Assembly: GCF_902460845.1 (NCBI RefSeq)
Contig: NZ_CABPVS010000001.1
Coordinates: 1 to 64,000, forward strand
Direction: 5' to 3'
Source of the DNA: Campylobacter concisus
GTDB lineage: Bacteria; Campylobacterota; Campylobacteria; Campylobacterales; Campylobacteraceae
Length of the DNA: 64,000 nt
Numbering within the stretch: the first letter of the stretch is position 1; each line of letters starts with the position of its first letter. Position numbers and translations under genes: made by a program. Below, piece after piece: positions 32,914 to 41,842 of the stretch. A model generated the notes under the pieces. That model was not told where the DNA came from and did no database searches. It saw only the letters and a program-made list of their open reading frames with translations.

Positions 32914-33855
32914 TTATTTTAAAATACCAGCCTCTTTAAATGCAGCTTCTGCAGCTGGGTGAAGCGGAGCTGAAAGACCTTGAACAAGATCTTCTTTATT
33001 TACTGATTTTAGCGCTGGGTGAAGAGTTTTATACTCATCAAAGTTGTCTAAAATAGCTTTTATCACAGCCTTTACAGCCTCATCTTTTGTATCTTTATTA
33101 GTTACCAAAACAGCTTTTACACCGATAGTATTTACGTCGTGATCAACGCCATCATATGAACCTTTTGGTATCACACCTTTTGCGAAGTATGGCTTATCTG
33201 CAAGAAGTTTGTCGATCTCGCTACCTTCGATATTTAGGATATCAATAGGCAAAGATGTCGCAGCGTCAGTGATGTTTGCAGTTGGGTGGCCGACAACAAA
33301 GCTATATCCGTCTATCTTTTTATCTTTTAGTGCGTGTGGGCATTCGCCAACTGTTAAAACGCCGCGATATCCTAGTTTTGAAACATCAAAGCCTTTTGCT
33401 TTAAAGACTTCAAGCGTGCTCACTTCGTTGCCACTGCCTGGGTTTCCGACGTTGTATTTTTTGCCTGCAAATGAAGCAATATCACTTGTTAGACCGCTAT
33501 CTTTTGCTACAACAAATGCAAGAAGCTCTGGATAGATCGCTACTACTGAGCGTAAATTTTCATCTTTTGCTCCGTCAAATTTGCCAGTGCCGTTAAATTT
33601 ATCATAAACGACATCACTTTGAACAAAGCCAAATGTAAGCTCTTTTTTGAGGACGTTATTTACGTTATAAACTGAGCCGCCAGTTGATTGAACAGAGCAT
33701 TTTACATCGGTGTTTTTGTTTGCCAAGCGGCAGATCGCTCCACCTATCGGATAGTACGTGCCTGTCATGCCGCCAGTGCCGATACTGATAAATTCTTTTG
33801 CTGAAAGTGTTGTTGCTAAAAGCAAGCCAGCAAGTGCCAAAGAAGTAGTTTTCAT
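32914..33855 (-). CDS. TAXI-family TRAP solute-binding protein
   Basis: 313 aa with a signal peptide (cleavage after L-S-A near residue 19). The mature N-terminus I-G-T-G-G-M-T-G-T-Y-Y-P-I-G-G-A-I-C matches the TAXI consensus, as do S-V-Q-S-T-G-G-S-V-Y-N and F-V-Q-S-D-V. It is periplasmic and delivers substrate to the fused permease downstream. TAXI proteins of other bacteria bind glutamate or similar acids, but the ligand here is unknown. First gene of the two-gene operon. Confidence 0.93.
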   Translation of the reverse strand: MKTTSLALAGLLLATTLSAKEFISIGTGGMTGTYYPIGGAICRLANKNTDVKCSVQSTGGSVYNVNNVLKKELTFGFVQSDVVYDKFNGTGKFDGAKDENLRSVVAIYPELLAFVVAKDSGLTSDIASFAGKKYNVGNPGSGNEVSTLEVFKAKGFDVSKLGYRGVLTVGECPHALKDKKIDGYSFVVGHPTANITDAATSLPIDILNIEGSEIDKLLADKPYFAKGVIPKGSYDGVDHDVNTIGVKAVLVTNKDTKDEAVKAVIKAILDNFDEYKTLHPALKSVNKEDLVQGLSAPLHPAAEAAFKEAGILK

Positions 33856-34170
33856 CTAAGATCCTTTCAAGAAATTTAAGGCTATTTTATTCTATAAATT
33901 TAGCTTTTTACCTTATTTAATATGATATTTTTATGCCGTTTTGGTAAAGTTGCAACCATTCTACACAATCAAGACTTAAAAAAATATTTTCTTAAGATTA
34001 AATTTATATTTCTTTATTAGTCAAAATAAATTTGATAAACCGGCTATTTAAATATCATTTTTTATTGTATAATCCATCGCAGTTCTAAGTTTTAGAAAAA
34101 CTGTTGCAAATTTACAACATAACCAATAGCTTTTACAAATGTTAACAACAATCAAATTTTGGAGGTTTTT
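33856..34170. promoter_or_regulatory. divergent promoter region between the TRAP and pst operons
   Basis: No gene fits here. On the plus strand TGTATAAT gives an extended -10 (TATAAT 34068-34073) about 97 nt before pstS, and GTTG/CAAC dyads occur downstream of it (34103-34118). A GGAGG ribosome binding site precedes pstS. I could not find a clear PhosR-type direct repeat. The TAXI gene reads leftward with an AAGGAT site. Confidence 0.55.
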
Positions 34171-35043
34171 ATGAAAAAATCACTTATGTTGGCTGCTTCT
34201 ATGCTGCTTTTATCTTTAAATTTCGCTTCAGGTGCGGACGAAAAAACGCAAGTTAGCTTTAGTGGCTCATCTACGCTAGCTCCAGTCATCGCTAAAATTT
34301 CAACTGATTTTATCGAAAAATACGAGACTTGGGATAAAGTAGATAGCGCATTGCCAAACAAAAATATTACTATTTTTGTCTCAGCTGGCGGCTCTGGTGC
34401 TGGTGTAAAAGCTGTGCTTGATCATGTCGCTGACTTTGGCATGCTAGCTCGCGACGTAAAAGATAGCGAAAAAGCAAAGATCAAAGACATGAAAGCCTAT
34501 ACGCTTGGCATAGACGCACTTTGCGTGGCTGTAAACCCAGAAAATGAGGTGATAAAGCTAAAGGGCGGAAATTTGAGTAAAGATGAGATTATCAAAATTT
34601 TCTCAGGCGAGTACAAAAAGTGGATCGATCTTGACAAATCCCTACCAAATGACGAAATAGTCGTAGTTACAAGAGATCTTGGTGGCGGTGCTCACGAGGT
34701 ATTTCAAAAAAAGATCATGAAAGATATCAAAGTTAGCAAAAACGTCATCCAGTCACCATCAATGGGCGCACTTGTCTCAAAAATAATCGAAAATAAAAAC
34801 GCTATTGGCTACGCATCTTTTGGCATCACAAACCAAAACAAAGGCAAGCTAATACCGCTAAACGTTGACGGCGTCGAGCCAACTGTTAAAAACATAGTTG
34901 ATGGCAAATACTACATCTCTCGCCCGCTCATCATCGTAAAAAGTGGCGATCTAAGCAAGAGTGAGCAAATTTTTGTTGATGTGCTAAATTCAGCCGAAGG
35001 TCAAAAGACTATCGAAAAAATGGGATTTATACCAGTAAAATAG
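34171..35043 (+). CDS. pstS: periplasmic phosphate-binding protein PstS
   Basis: 290 aa from the ATG at 34171 with GGAGG upstream. Signal peptide to about residue 22. The mature start F-S-G-S-S-T-L-A-P and the later T-R-D-L-G-G-G-A-H-E-V-F are the phosphate-binding segments of PstS, with the G-S-G-A-G loop of the hinge region. It captures phosphate for PstCAB. The four genes are tightly packed in the order S-C-A-B. No phoU follows. Confidence 0.92.
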   Translation: MKKSLMLAASMLLLSLNFASGADEKTQVSFSGSSTLAPVIAKISTDFIEKYETWDKVDSALPNKNITIFVSAGGSGAGVKAVLDHVADFGMLARDVKDSEKAKIKDMKAYTLGIDALCVAVNPENEVIKLKGGNLSKDEIIKIFSGEYKKWIDLDKSLPNDEIVVVTRDLGGGAHEVFQKKIMKDIKVSKNVIQSPSMGALVSKIIENKNAIGYASFGITNQNKGKLIPLNVDGVEPTVKNIVDGKYYISRPLIIVKSGDLSKSEQIFVDVLNSAEGQKTIEKMGFIPVK

Positions 35044-35046
35044 CCA

Positions 35047-35904
35047 ATGATAGGGCAAATTTTTAAAGGTGGGGTATATGCTTTCACACTTTTATCCGCC
35101 ATGCTTTTGCTTTTACTCGTGGGGTTTTTGCTGCTAAATTCCACGAGTTTTTTTGCAGAAGTAAGTCTCTTTGACTTCTTACTAAATGGCGACTGGGACG
35201 TTAGCACGGAGCCATTTAGCTTTGGGCTTTTTAATATCCTAGTCGCAAATTTCGCAGTTGCATTTCTAGCTTGCATATTTTCATTTTTCATCTCCCTTGG
35301 CGTTACTATCTTTATCTGCTTTTTTGCGAGTGCTTGGCTTAGGCATGTGCTAGACTGGATGATAAGAATTTTAGCTGGTATACCCTCGATCATTTACGGA
35401 TTTTTTGCACTTTACACGGTTGTAAAAATTTTAGAGTCAGGACTAAAAATGTCCGCTGGAGAGTCAGTTTTGGCGGCTAGTCTCATCCTTAGCATCATGA
35501 TCCTGCCATTTTTTACATCACACCTGCTTCAAAGTGTAGATCTGTTAAAGCAAAATTTCAAAACAAACTCAGATGCGCTTGGCGTAAGCACTGGATATTT
35601 TATACGTAAGATCATTTTTAGAAAGTCAATAAGAGCTAGCATTTCAGGCTTTATACTCGCATTTTCAAGGGCAGCTGGCGAGACGATGGCTGTGATGATG
35701 GTCATAGGCAACACCCCGCTTTTTCCGCACCTGCTCTCAAAAGCTCAGACCATACCATCTCTAATAGCCCTTGAAATGGGCATGAGCGAGGCTGGCAGCC
35801 TGCACTATCACGCTCTTATTGCAAGCGGATTTATCCTGCTTGTTTTTATATTTATGCTAAATATTTTTATCTTTAAATTTGAGAAAAACAATGAACGCTT
35901 TTAA
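35047..35904 (+). CDS. pstC: phosphate ABC permease PstC
   Basis: 285 aa starting 3 nt after pstS. Six membrane helices. The cytoplasmic loop A-L-G-V-S-T-G-Y-F-I-R-K followed by A-A-G-E-T-M-A-V-M-M-V-I-G-N is the PstC EAA-type coupling motif that contacts PstB. An early L-A-G-I-P-S-I-I-Y-G-F-F-A matches the channel helix. It overlaps pstA by 14 nt. Confidence 0.92.
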   Translation: MIGQIFKGGVYAFTLLSAMLLLLLVGFLLLNSTSFFAEVSLFDFLLNGDWDVSTEPFSFGLFNILVANFAVAFLACIFSFFISLGVTIFICFFASAWLRHVLDWMIRILAGIPSIIYGFFALYTVVKILESGLKMSAGESVLAASLILSIMILPFFTSHLLQSVDLLKQNFKTNSDALGVSTGYFIRKIIFRKSIRASISGFILAFSRAAGETMAVMMVIGNTPLFPHLLSKAQTIPSLIALEMGMSEAGSLHYHALIASGFILLVFIFMLNIFIFKFEKNNERF

Positions 35905-36748
35905 AGATCATCTAGTCAAATTTTATGCCTATCTTTGCGTATTTATAGTGGTTGCGGTGATATTTTGGATATTTTATTTCATCTTTGCAAATGGCATCTC
36001 TCAGATAAATTTAGACTTTCTAACCAAAAATCCACAAGGTTTAAATTTAGGTGAGAGTGGTGGCATAAGAGATGCCATCATAGGCTCATTTTTGCTGATG
36101 ATCCTATCTATGATATTTTCCGCGCTCCTTGGCGTTAGCTGCGCCATTTATAGGCAAATTTACTGCACTTCTAGCACGATCAAGCTCGGCCTTAAATTTA
36201 TCATCCAAACGATGGCTTCTATTCCTTCTATCTTGCTTGGGATGTTTGTTTATGGGCTTTTTATCGTTAGTCTTGATATCCCCAAAAGCCTGCTAACAGC
36301 TAGCATTACGCTTGCTTTGATGGTCTTTCCATTTGTTGAAGTAAGCGTTGAAAAGGTGATCTCACAGATCGATGAGAAGATGTTAAGAGATAGCTTCGCG
36401 CTTGGCGTTGATAAAAATTTCATGGCTAGAAAGCTAGTTTTGCCAACCATTAGAAAAAATATCATATCGATCTTGATTCTTGCTGGCAGCTACGCCATAG
36501 GAGCCACCGCGCCGCTACTTTTAACTGGAGTCGTCTTCATGGCAAAGGCAGAAGGCCTGCTCTCGCCAGTCATGGCACTGCCTTTTCACCTGCACATGCT
36601 CTTAAGCCAGTCAGTCGCAACGCAAAATGCCTACGCCACGGCGCTCGTGCTCATTTTTATACTGATCATTTTACACCTGCTTTCAGCCGTAGTTTTATTT
36701 GATATAGGAGAGAAAATTGCCAAATATTTTAAACATAAAAGATCTTAG
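35891..36748 (+). CDS. pstA: phosphate ABC permease PstA
   Basis: 285 aa from the ATG at 35891 inside the end of pstC. Six helices with the PstA motifs A-S-I-P-S-I-L-L-G-M-F-V and A-L-G-V-D-K-N-F-M-A-R-K, then A-I-G-A-T-A-P-L-L-L-T-G. It forms the channel with PstC. Its last 32 nt overlap the pstB start, suggesting translational coupling through the whole operon. Confidence 0.92.
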   Translation: MNAFKDHLVKFYAYLCVFIVVAVIFWIFYFIFANGISQINLDFLTKNPQGLNLGESGGIRDAIIGSFLLMILSMIFSALLGVSCAIYRQIYCTSSTIKLGLKFIIQTMASIPSILLGMFVYGLFIVSLDIPKSLLTASITLALMVFPFVEVSVEKVISQIDEKMLRDSFALGVDKNFMARKLVLPTIRKNIISILILAGSYAIGATAPLLLTGVVFMAKAEGLLSPVMALPFHLHMLLSQSVATQNAYATALVLIFILIILHLLSAVVLFDIGEKIAKYFKHKRS

Positions 36749-37382
36749 TATCTTTTACCAAGACAATGAAATTTTAAAAGATCTAAATCTTAGCGTCGCC
36801 GAAAACGAGATCATCTGCCTAATGGGTAGCTCAGGATGTGGTAAATCGACATTTCTATCAGCGCTAAATGGCTTTTTGGAGCAAAAGGGCGGTAGATATA
36901 GCGGAGAGATATTATTTAAAGGTGAAAATATCAAAAGCAAAGACGAAATTTGGCTAAGACGAAAGCTAGCCATACTCTTTCAAGACGCCACGCTCTTTCC
37001 CTTTAGCGTCGAGAGAAATTTAACCTATGCGATGGAATTTTATGAGGGCAACATAAAAGATAAGCAAAAAAGAGTAGAAGAGCTGCTCAAAAGCGTAAAT
37101 TTGCTAGATGAGATAAGTGACCTAGATATGCCAGCTAGCAAACTTTCAGGCGGTCAAAAGCAAAGACTTTGCATCGCAAGGATGCTAACTACAAAGCCTG
37201 AAGTGCTCATGCTTGACGAGCCTTGCTCATCACTTGATATGAAAAATGTCTTGATCATAGAAGATCTTTTAAAAAGCCTGTCGCAAAGATATACGATCAT
37301 CATCACCACGCACAATGAAGAGCAGGCAAAAAGGCTTGGCGGCAGGATAGTCCGCATAGTGGATAAGAAATTTGCATTTTAA
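36717..37382 (+). CDS. pstB: phosphate ABC ATPase PstB
   Basis: 221 aa, TTG start at 36717 supported by TAGGAGAG a few nt upstream; no ATG fits. Walker A G-S-S-G-C-G-K-S-T at 37-45, signature L-S-G-G-Q-K-Q-R, Walker B V-L-M-L-D-E-P, and H-loop T-T-H-N-E. It is shorter than the usual 250-residue PstB, lacking part of the insertion after the signature and the C-terminal tail. By position it is the ATPase of this phosphate importer. Confidence 0.85.
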   Translation: MPNILNIKDLSIFYQDNEILKDLNLSVAENEIICLMGSSGCGKSTFLSALNGFLEQKGGRYSGEILFKGENIKSKDEIWLRRKLAILFQDATLFPFSVERNLTYAMEFYEGNIKDKQKRVEELLKSVNLLDEISDLDMPASKLSGGQKQRLCIARMLTTKPEVLMLDEPCSSLDMKNVLIIEDLLKSLSQRYTIIITTHNEEQAKRLGGRIVRIVDKKFAF

Positions 37383-37384
37383 AA

Positions 37385-37403
37385 GAGCTAGAAATTCTAG
37401 CTC
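37385..37403. terminator. bidirectional terminator between pstB and aguB
   Basis: GAGCTAGAA and TTCTAGCTC flank a single central A in the 26-nt gap between two convergent genes, with A-tracts before and T-containing sequence after, so it can end both transcripts. Confidence 0.55.
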
Positions 37404-37408
37404 CAAAT

Positions 37409-38281
37409 TTAGTCGATAAATCTTTTTGTGATATTTGCGTAGGCATCGATCCTGCGGTCTCTTAAAAATGGCCAAATTCTGCGAACTTCTTCGCTTCTTT
37501 TCATGTCTATCTCAACGATCTTGCATAGCTCATCTGTGCTATTTGCACGGAAAAGCTGCTCGCCTTGCGGCCCGTAAACAAAGCTATTTCCCCAAAACTT
37601 AATCCCATCCATCACGCCACTATCATCTTTTTCAAAGCCCACGCGATTTACTGCGACCACTGGCAGGCCATTTGCCACGCTGTGACCTCTTTGCACTGCC
37701 ACCCACGCTTCAAGCTGCCTTGATTTTTCATCATCACTATCGCCCTCAAACCAGCCAATAGCCGTTGGATAGATGAGAATTTTCGCCCCTTTTAGCGCCA
37801 TGAGCCTTGCAGCCTCAGGATACCACTGATCCCAACACACCAAAACGCCAAGCTTGCCAAGGCTCGTCTCAATAGGCTCAAAGCCGATATCGCCTGGCGT
37901 AAAGTAAAATTTCTCGTAAAATCCAGGGTCATCAGGGATGTGCATTTTTCGGTATTTGCCAGCCACGCTGCCATCACGCTCGAAGACAAAGGCGGTGTTG
38001 TGATAAAGTCCGTCAGCCCTCTTTTCAAAGAGTGAAGTGACCAAAACTACGCCGTTTTCTTTTACCACCCTGCCCCAAAAAGCGACATCTTCTTGCCAGT
38101 CATTTGCGTGATCAAAGAAATTTGTATCCTCGCTTTGGCAAAAGTACTGCGTCTGGTGCAGCTCTTGACAGACCACGAGATCAGCGCCACCTTTTTTTGC
38201 CTCTGCGATTAGCTCGAGTGTCTTTGCTATGGTCGCCTCTTTTGTCCCTTTAAATTCTTGTTGAAGTAGTGCTACTTTCAT
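37409..38281 (-). CDS. aguB: N-carbamoylputrescine amidase
   Basis: 290 aa of the nitrilase superfamily with the catalytic triad Glu40 (C-Q-E-L-H), Lys112 (Y-R-K-M-H-I-P-D-D) and Cys149 (L-V-C-W-D-Q-W-Y-P-E). The P-G-F-Y-E-K-F-Y-F-T-P-G-D segment is characteristic of AguB. It hydrolyses N-carbamoylputrescine to putrescine, the last step of agmatine use. It is the last gene of a minus-strand operon with aguA, 1 nt after the CDF gene. Confidence 0.93.
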   Translation of the reverse strand: MKVALLQQEFKGTKEATIAKTLELIAEAKKGGADLVVCQELHQTQYFCQSEDTNFFDHANDWQEDVAFWGRVVKENGVVLVTSLFEKRADGLYHNTAFVFERDGSVAGKYRKMHIPDDPGFYEKFYFTPGDIGFEPIETSLGKLGVLVCWDQWYPEAARLMALKGAKILIYPTAIGWFEGDSDDEKSRQLEAWVAVQRGHSVANGLPVVAVNRVGFEKDDSGVMDGIKFWGNSFVYGPQGEQLFRANSTDELCKIVEIDMKRSEEVRRIWPFLRDRRIDAYANITKRFID

Positions 38282-38282
38282 C

Positions 38283-39209
38283 TCATTTCCCTTCTTTGTC
38301 GTTGTATGGGTCTAAATGTGTGGTTATCTGCCACGAATAATCCCTAAATTTCTCTCTTATCTCAGCTTCAAGCGAGTCGGCCACTTCGTGCGCGTCGTAA
38401 AGCGAGATGTCTTTGTCAAAAACTAAATGCAGCGTTAAAAATATGGTATTTGCGCTCTGTCTTGTGTTTAGGTAGTGAAAGTCTGAAACCCTCTTCTTTG
38501 CCTTTATCATCTTGATGATCCCCTCTGTGACCTCAGGGCTTACTGCGTGATCTAGCAAGACACCAAGGGCGTCTTTGCCAAGGCTTATCGCACTTTGAGC
38601 GATGTAGCCACTTATCACGATACCAAAGATCGCATCTATCATCACAAATCCGCTAAATTTAATGATAAGCAGCGAGATGATGACTGCAAGGTTGCTAAAA
38701 AGGTCTATTTTATAGTGCAGCGCGTCTGCTTTTATGATAAGGTTTCCACTTTTTTTAGAAATTTGGTTTAAAAATAGCACCAAACATAGCGTCACAACTA
38801 CCGAAAATACCATCACGCCGAGGCTTAAGCCAAGGTCTATCTCTAAATTTGGCTCGCTAAATTTCTTAACGCTCTCATAAAAAATATATCCAGCCGCTGC
38901 CACGATGATGATGCACTCAAATAGCGCTGCTAACGCCTCTAGCTTTGTGTAGCCAAAGTTAAATCTCTCATCGGCTTGCTTTCTTGACTTTCTAAGCGCA
39001 AATAAATTTAAAAGCGAGACTATAAAATCAAGCATTGAATCAATCGCCGAGCCAAGCACAGCGACTGAGCCGCTAAAAAGTCCAGCTGTAAATTTTACAA
39101 GTGCGAGCAAAAAAGCGCATGCTCCAGCTGCGATAACAGCCTTATTTTCGCCCTGCGTGCACTCCTGCTTATTTATGCGGTTAAACTCATAATCAAACGG
39201 ACTTGACAA
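38283..39209 (-). CDS. cation diffusion facilitator (CDF) metal exporter
   Basis: 308 aa with six helices and a cytoplasmic C-terminal domain (about 215-300). Helix 2 carries S-A-I-D-S-M-L-D and helix 5 A-D-A-L-H-Y-K-I-D, the two halves of the metal site of FieF-type exporters (DxxxD and HxxxD). It exports Zn2+ or Fe2+ from the cytoplasm. It sits between aguA and aguB in one operon, 1-2 nt from each, which is unusual for a metal exporter. Confidence 0.9.
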   Translation of the reverse strand: MSSPFDYEFNRINKQECTQGENKAVIAAGACAFLLALVKFTAGLFSGSVAVLGSAIDSMLDFIVSLLNLFALRKSRKQADERFNFGYTKLEALAALFECIIIVAAAGYIFYESVKKFSEPNLEIDLGLSLGVMVFSVVVTLCLVLFLNQISKKSGNLIIKADALHYKIDLFSNLAVIISLLIIKFSGFVMIDAIFGIVISGYIAQSAISLGKDALGVLLDHAVSPEVTEGIIKMIKAKKRVSDFHYLNTRQSANTIFLTLHLVFDKDISLYDAHEVADSLEAEIREKFRDYSWQITTHLDPYNDKEGK

Positions 39210-39211
39210 AG

Positions 39212-40180
39212 TTAAGACCTTTTGTATCTATTTTGGCTTGAGCAGTGAAGCGAGCCATTTTGACGCACAAAAACTAGCGAATTTACACCGATGATCTTTC
39301 TATCTGGCAGTGCCTTGGCTAGTAAATTTAGCACCTTTTTATCGTTTTCGTCATTATATGTTGGCACGATTAGCGCACCATTTATAAAGATAAAATTTGC
39401 GTATGTGCAGCCAAGCCTTTTACCATCATAAAATTTAGACTTAGGAAGCGGCAGAGCAAGTAGCTTAAAGCCAGTTTTTTTAAGCTCATCCTCCATCCTT
39501 TTTAGCTCGCTAAAGTGCTCATCGCTCTTGTCATCACAAGCTGCGTAAGCGATAGTATCAGGTGTGATAAAACGCGCTAAAGTGTCGATGTGGCTATCTG
39601 TGTCATCACCTCTTATAAAGCCATTTTCAAGCCAGATGATACGCTTTAGGCCAAATAAATTTTTTAGCTTCTCCTCGATTTGCTCTTTGCTTAGAGAGGA
39701 ATTTCTATTTTCATTTAGCAGGCATTTTGTGGTGGTTAAAAGCACACCATCTCCGTTAAACTCGACGCTTCCGCCCTCTAGTATCATATCAACTGGCTCA
39801 AGCTTGGTTTTGTAAATTTTAGCTAGCTCTAAATTTATCGCATCATCTTTTGAACTCTTAAATTTACCGCCCCAAGCGTTAAATTTAAAGTCATAGCTCT
39901 TTACGCCGTCTTTGGTGCAAACGTCGATCATACCGTAGTCTCTGATCCAAGTATCATCAGTATCAAGCTTAACAAACTCAACATTTTTAAATTTCTTAAA
40001 CCTAGAAAAATTTGCCTCATCAGGGCAGATGAGCACTACCTTTTCAAACGGCGTAATAGCAGCCACTAGCTCTTCATAACTAGCTAAAATCTCCTCTAAA
40101 TAAGGCTCCCAGTCGCTCTTACTATGTGGCAGCGACAAAAACAAAAGCTCCTGCTCTTCCCACTCTGCGTAAGCTCTCAC
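39212..40180 (-). CDS. aguA: agmatine deiminase
   Basis: 322 aa of the peptidyl-arginine-deiminase fold. Recognisable segments are W-I-R-D-Y-G-M-I-D, I-L-E-G-G-S-V-E-F-N, D-T-D-S-H-I-D-T-L-A-R-F and the catalytic Cys313 in G-S-L-H-C-S-S-Q near the C-terminus. It is about 50 residues shorter than plant or Pseudomonas AguA, as is common in epsilonproteobacteria. It converts agmatine to N-carbamoylputrescine for the AguB encoded two genes downstream. Its ATG overlaps the preceding small gene by 4 nt. Confidence 0.92.
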   Translation of the reverse strand: MRAYAEWEEQELLFLSLPHSKSDWEPYLEEILASYEELVAAITPFEKVVLICPDEANFSRFKKFKNVEFVKLDTDDTWIRDYGMIDVCTKDGVKSYDFKFNAWGGKFKSSKDDAINLELAKIYKTKLEPVDMILEGGSVEFNGDGVLLTTTKCLLNENRNSSLSKEQIEEKLKNLFGLKRIIWLENGFIRGDDTDSHIDTLARFITPDTIAYAACDDKSDEHFSELKRMEDELKKTGFKLLALPLPKSKFYDGKRLGCTYANFIFINGALIVPTYNDENDKKVLNLLAKALPDRKIIGVNSLVFVRQNGSLHCSSQNRYKRS

Positions 40181-40422
40181 GCTCTCTCCTTATAAATTTT
40201 ATAAATTCCATAAATCGTAATGAATATCCAAAAGACCTCTATCAAAAATGAACCGAGGTTAAAGTGCACAAAAAGCGAGATGATAAGTAGCACCGCACCT
40301 GCTAAATTTATTATCTGATAGGCTAGATCGCGGCTATTTAGGTGGCCGATCTGAAGTAAAAAGTAGCCCATCACGATACAAATCATCCCTAAAAAGCCGA
40401 TGATCTGAAAAAGATCGATCAA
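40177..40422 (-). CDS. small CBU_0592-like membrane protein
   Basis: 81 aa with three short helices (about 5-24, 31-50, 56-75). The pattern G-F-L-G-M-I-C-I-V-M-G-Y-F-L-L-Q and N-L-A-G-A-V-L-L-I matches small bacterial membrane proteins of the CBU_0592 group. Function unknown. It is the first gene of the agmatine operon and overlaps aguA by 4 nt, so it may be connected with polyamine or metal traffic. Confidence 0.7.
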   Translation of the reverse strand: MIDLFQIIGFLGMICIVMGYFLLQIGHLNSRDLAYQIINLAGAVLLIISLFVHFNLGSFLIEVFWIFITIYGIYKIYKERA

Positions 40423-40532
40423 ATTTTATCCTTTTTGCAAGCTTAAATTTAAAGCAAGATCATATCTAATTAGTTTTAAATTTATGATTATAAGATAAAA
40501 TAACTCCATTTTTCAGATTGGATTAAAGTTTT

Positions 40533-41186
40533 ATGGATTTTGAGTTTATTGAGAAATTTTATCCGCTTTATGTTAAGGCCGGAGTGCTTACCTGTGAGAT
40601 CGCCTTTTTAGGGATCATTTTTTCTATTTTGATCGGTATTTTTTGTATGGCTGTAAAATTTTACAAGCTAAAATTTCTATCAAAAGTGATTGACTGCTAC
40701 GTCGAGCTCTCAAGAAATACGCCACTTCTTATACAGCTTTTCTTTTTATATTATGGCTTGCCAAAGCTTGGAGTGTCAATGAGCGGCTTTGCCTGTGCGG
40801 TTGCGGGACTTAGCTTTCTTGGTGGTAGCTATATGAGCGAGAGCTTTAGGCTTGGCTTTGAGGCAGTGAGAAAGTCGCAGATCGAAGCGGGACTTAGCAT
40901 CGCACTTAGCAAAAATCAGCTCCTAAGATATGTTATCTTGCCTCAAGCATTTAGCGTAGCGGTGCCAAGTATTAGTGCAAATATTATCTTTTTACTAAAA
41001 GAGACAAGCATCGTTAGTATCGTAGCTCTTGCTGATCTAGTTTACGTCGCAAAGGATCTTATCGGGCTTTATTACAAGACAGACGAGGCACTTTTTATGC
41101 TGGTTATTAGCTATCTCATCATCATTTTGCCAGTCTCGCTGGTGCTTAGCTATGTCGAAAAAAGGGTGAGAAATGCAAGGAGTTAG
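40533..41186 (+). CDS. polar amino-acid ABC permease, first subunit
   Basis: 217 aa, five helices. The HisM/GlnP pattern is visible as E-L-S-R-N-T-P-L-L-I-Q-L-F-F-L-Y-Y-G-L-P and the coupling loop E-A-G-L-S-I-A-L-S-K-N-Q. It forms the channel with the next gene, whose start overlaps by 14 nt. The cluster ends with a CjaA-like binding protein, so the substrate is probably cysteine or cystine. Confidence 0.92.
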   Translation: MDFEFIEKFYPLYVKAGVLTCEIAFLGIIFSILIGIFCMAVKFYKLKFLSKVIDCYVELSRNTPLLIQLFFLYYGLPKLGVSMSGFACAVAGLSFLGGSYMSESFRLGFEAVRKSQIEAGLSIALSKNQLLRYVILPQAFSVAVPSISANIIFLLKETSIVSIVALADLVYVAKDLIGLYYKTDEALFMLVISYLIIILPVSLVLSYVEKRVRNARS

Positions 41187-41841
41187 TATTTTATTTGACA
41201 CGCAAAATTTACTAAGACTCTTTGAAGGTCTAGTCGTTAGCACAGAAATTTCATTTATCTCTATTTTTATCTCTATAATCGGTGGCTTAGTGCTTGGCGT
41301 GCTTATGAGCATGAAAAACAAATTTATCTATTTTATTTTAAAAATTTGCCTAGAAATCGTTCGCATAATGCCTCAGATCGTTTGGCTATTTTTATTTTAT
41401 TTTGGTGTCAGTAAGGCGTTTGATATTCACATTTCAGCATTTACAGCCTCATTCATCGTCTTTAGCTTGTGGGGAATTTTTGAAATGATGGACATCGTGC
41501 GTGGCGCAATAACATCAATACCAAAACATCAATTTGAATCAGCCGCCTCACTTGGGCTTAGTAAATTTCAAATTTACTTTTATGTCATCATCCCGCTTGC
41601 TACTAGAAGGCTAGTGCCTGGGGCTGTAAATTTACTAAGCCGTATGATAAAAACGACCTCTATAGTCGTGCTAATCGGCGTTGTAGAGGTAGTCAAGGTC
41701 GGTCAGCAGATCATCGAGCGAAATGTATTTACAAATCCTATGGCGCCATTTTGGATATACACGCTCATATTCTTTTTATATTTTGTGATCTGCTATCCAG
41801 TCTCAAAACTATCAAAAAAACTAGAAGAAAAATGGAGTTAA
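41173..41841 (+). CDS. polar amino-acid ABC permease, second subunit
   Basis: 222 aa, five helices; E-I-V-R-I-M-P-Q-I-V-W-L-F-L-F-Y-F-G-V and the coupling loop S-A-A-S-L-G-L-S-K-F-Q place it in the same permease family as its neighbour. It ends 1 nt before the ATPase gene. Overlaps in this cluster indicate one transcript. Confidence 0.92.
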   Translation: MQGVSILFDTQNLLRLFEGLVVSTEISFISIFISIIGGLVLGVLMSMKNKFIYFILKICLEIVRIMPQIVWLFLFYFGVSKAFDIHISAFTASFIVFSLWGIFEMMDIVRGAITSIPKHQFESAASLGLSKFQIYFYVIIPLATRRLVPGAVNLLSRMIKTTSIVVLIGVVEVVKVGQQIIERNVFTNPMAPFWIYTLIFFLYFVICYPVSKLSKKLEEKWS

Positions 41842-41842
41842 A

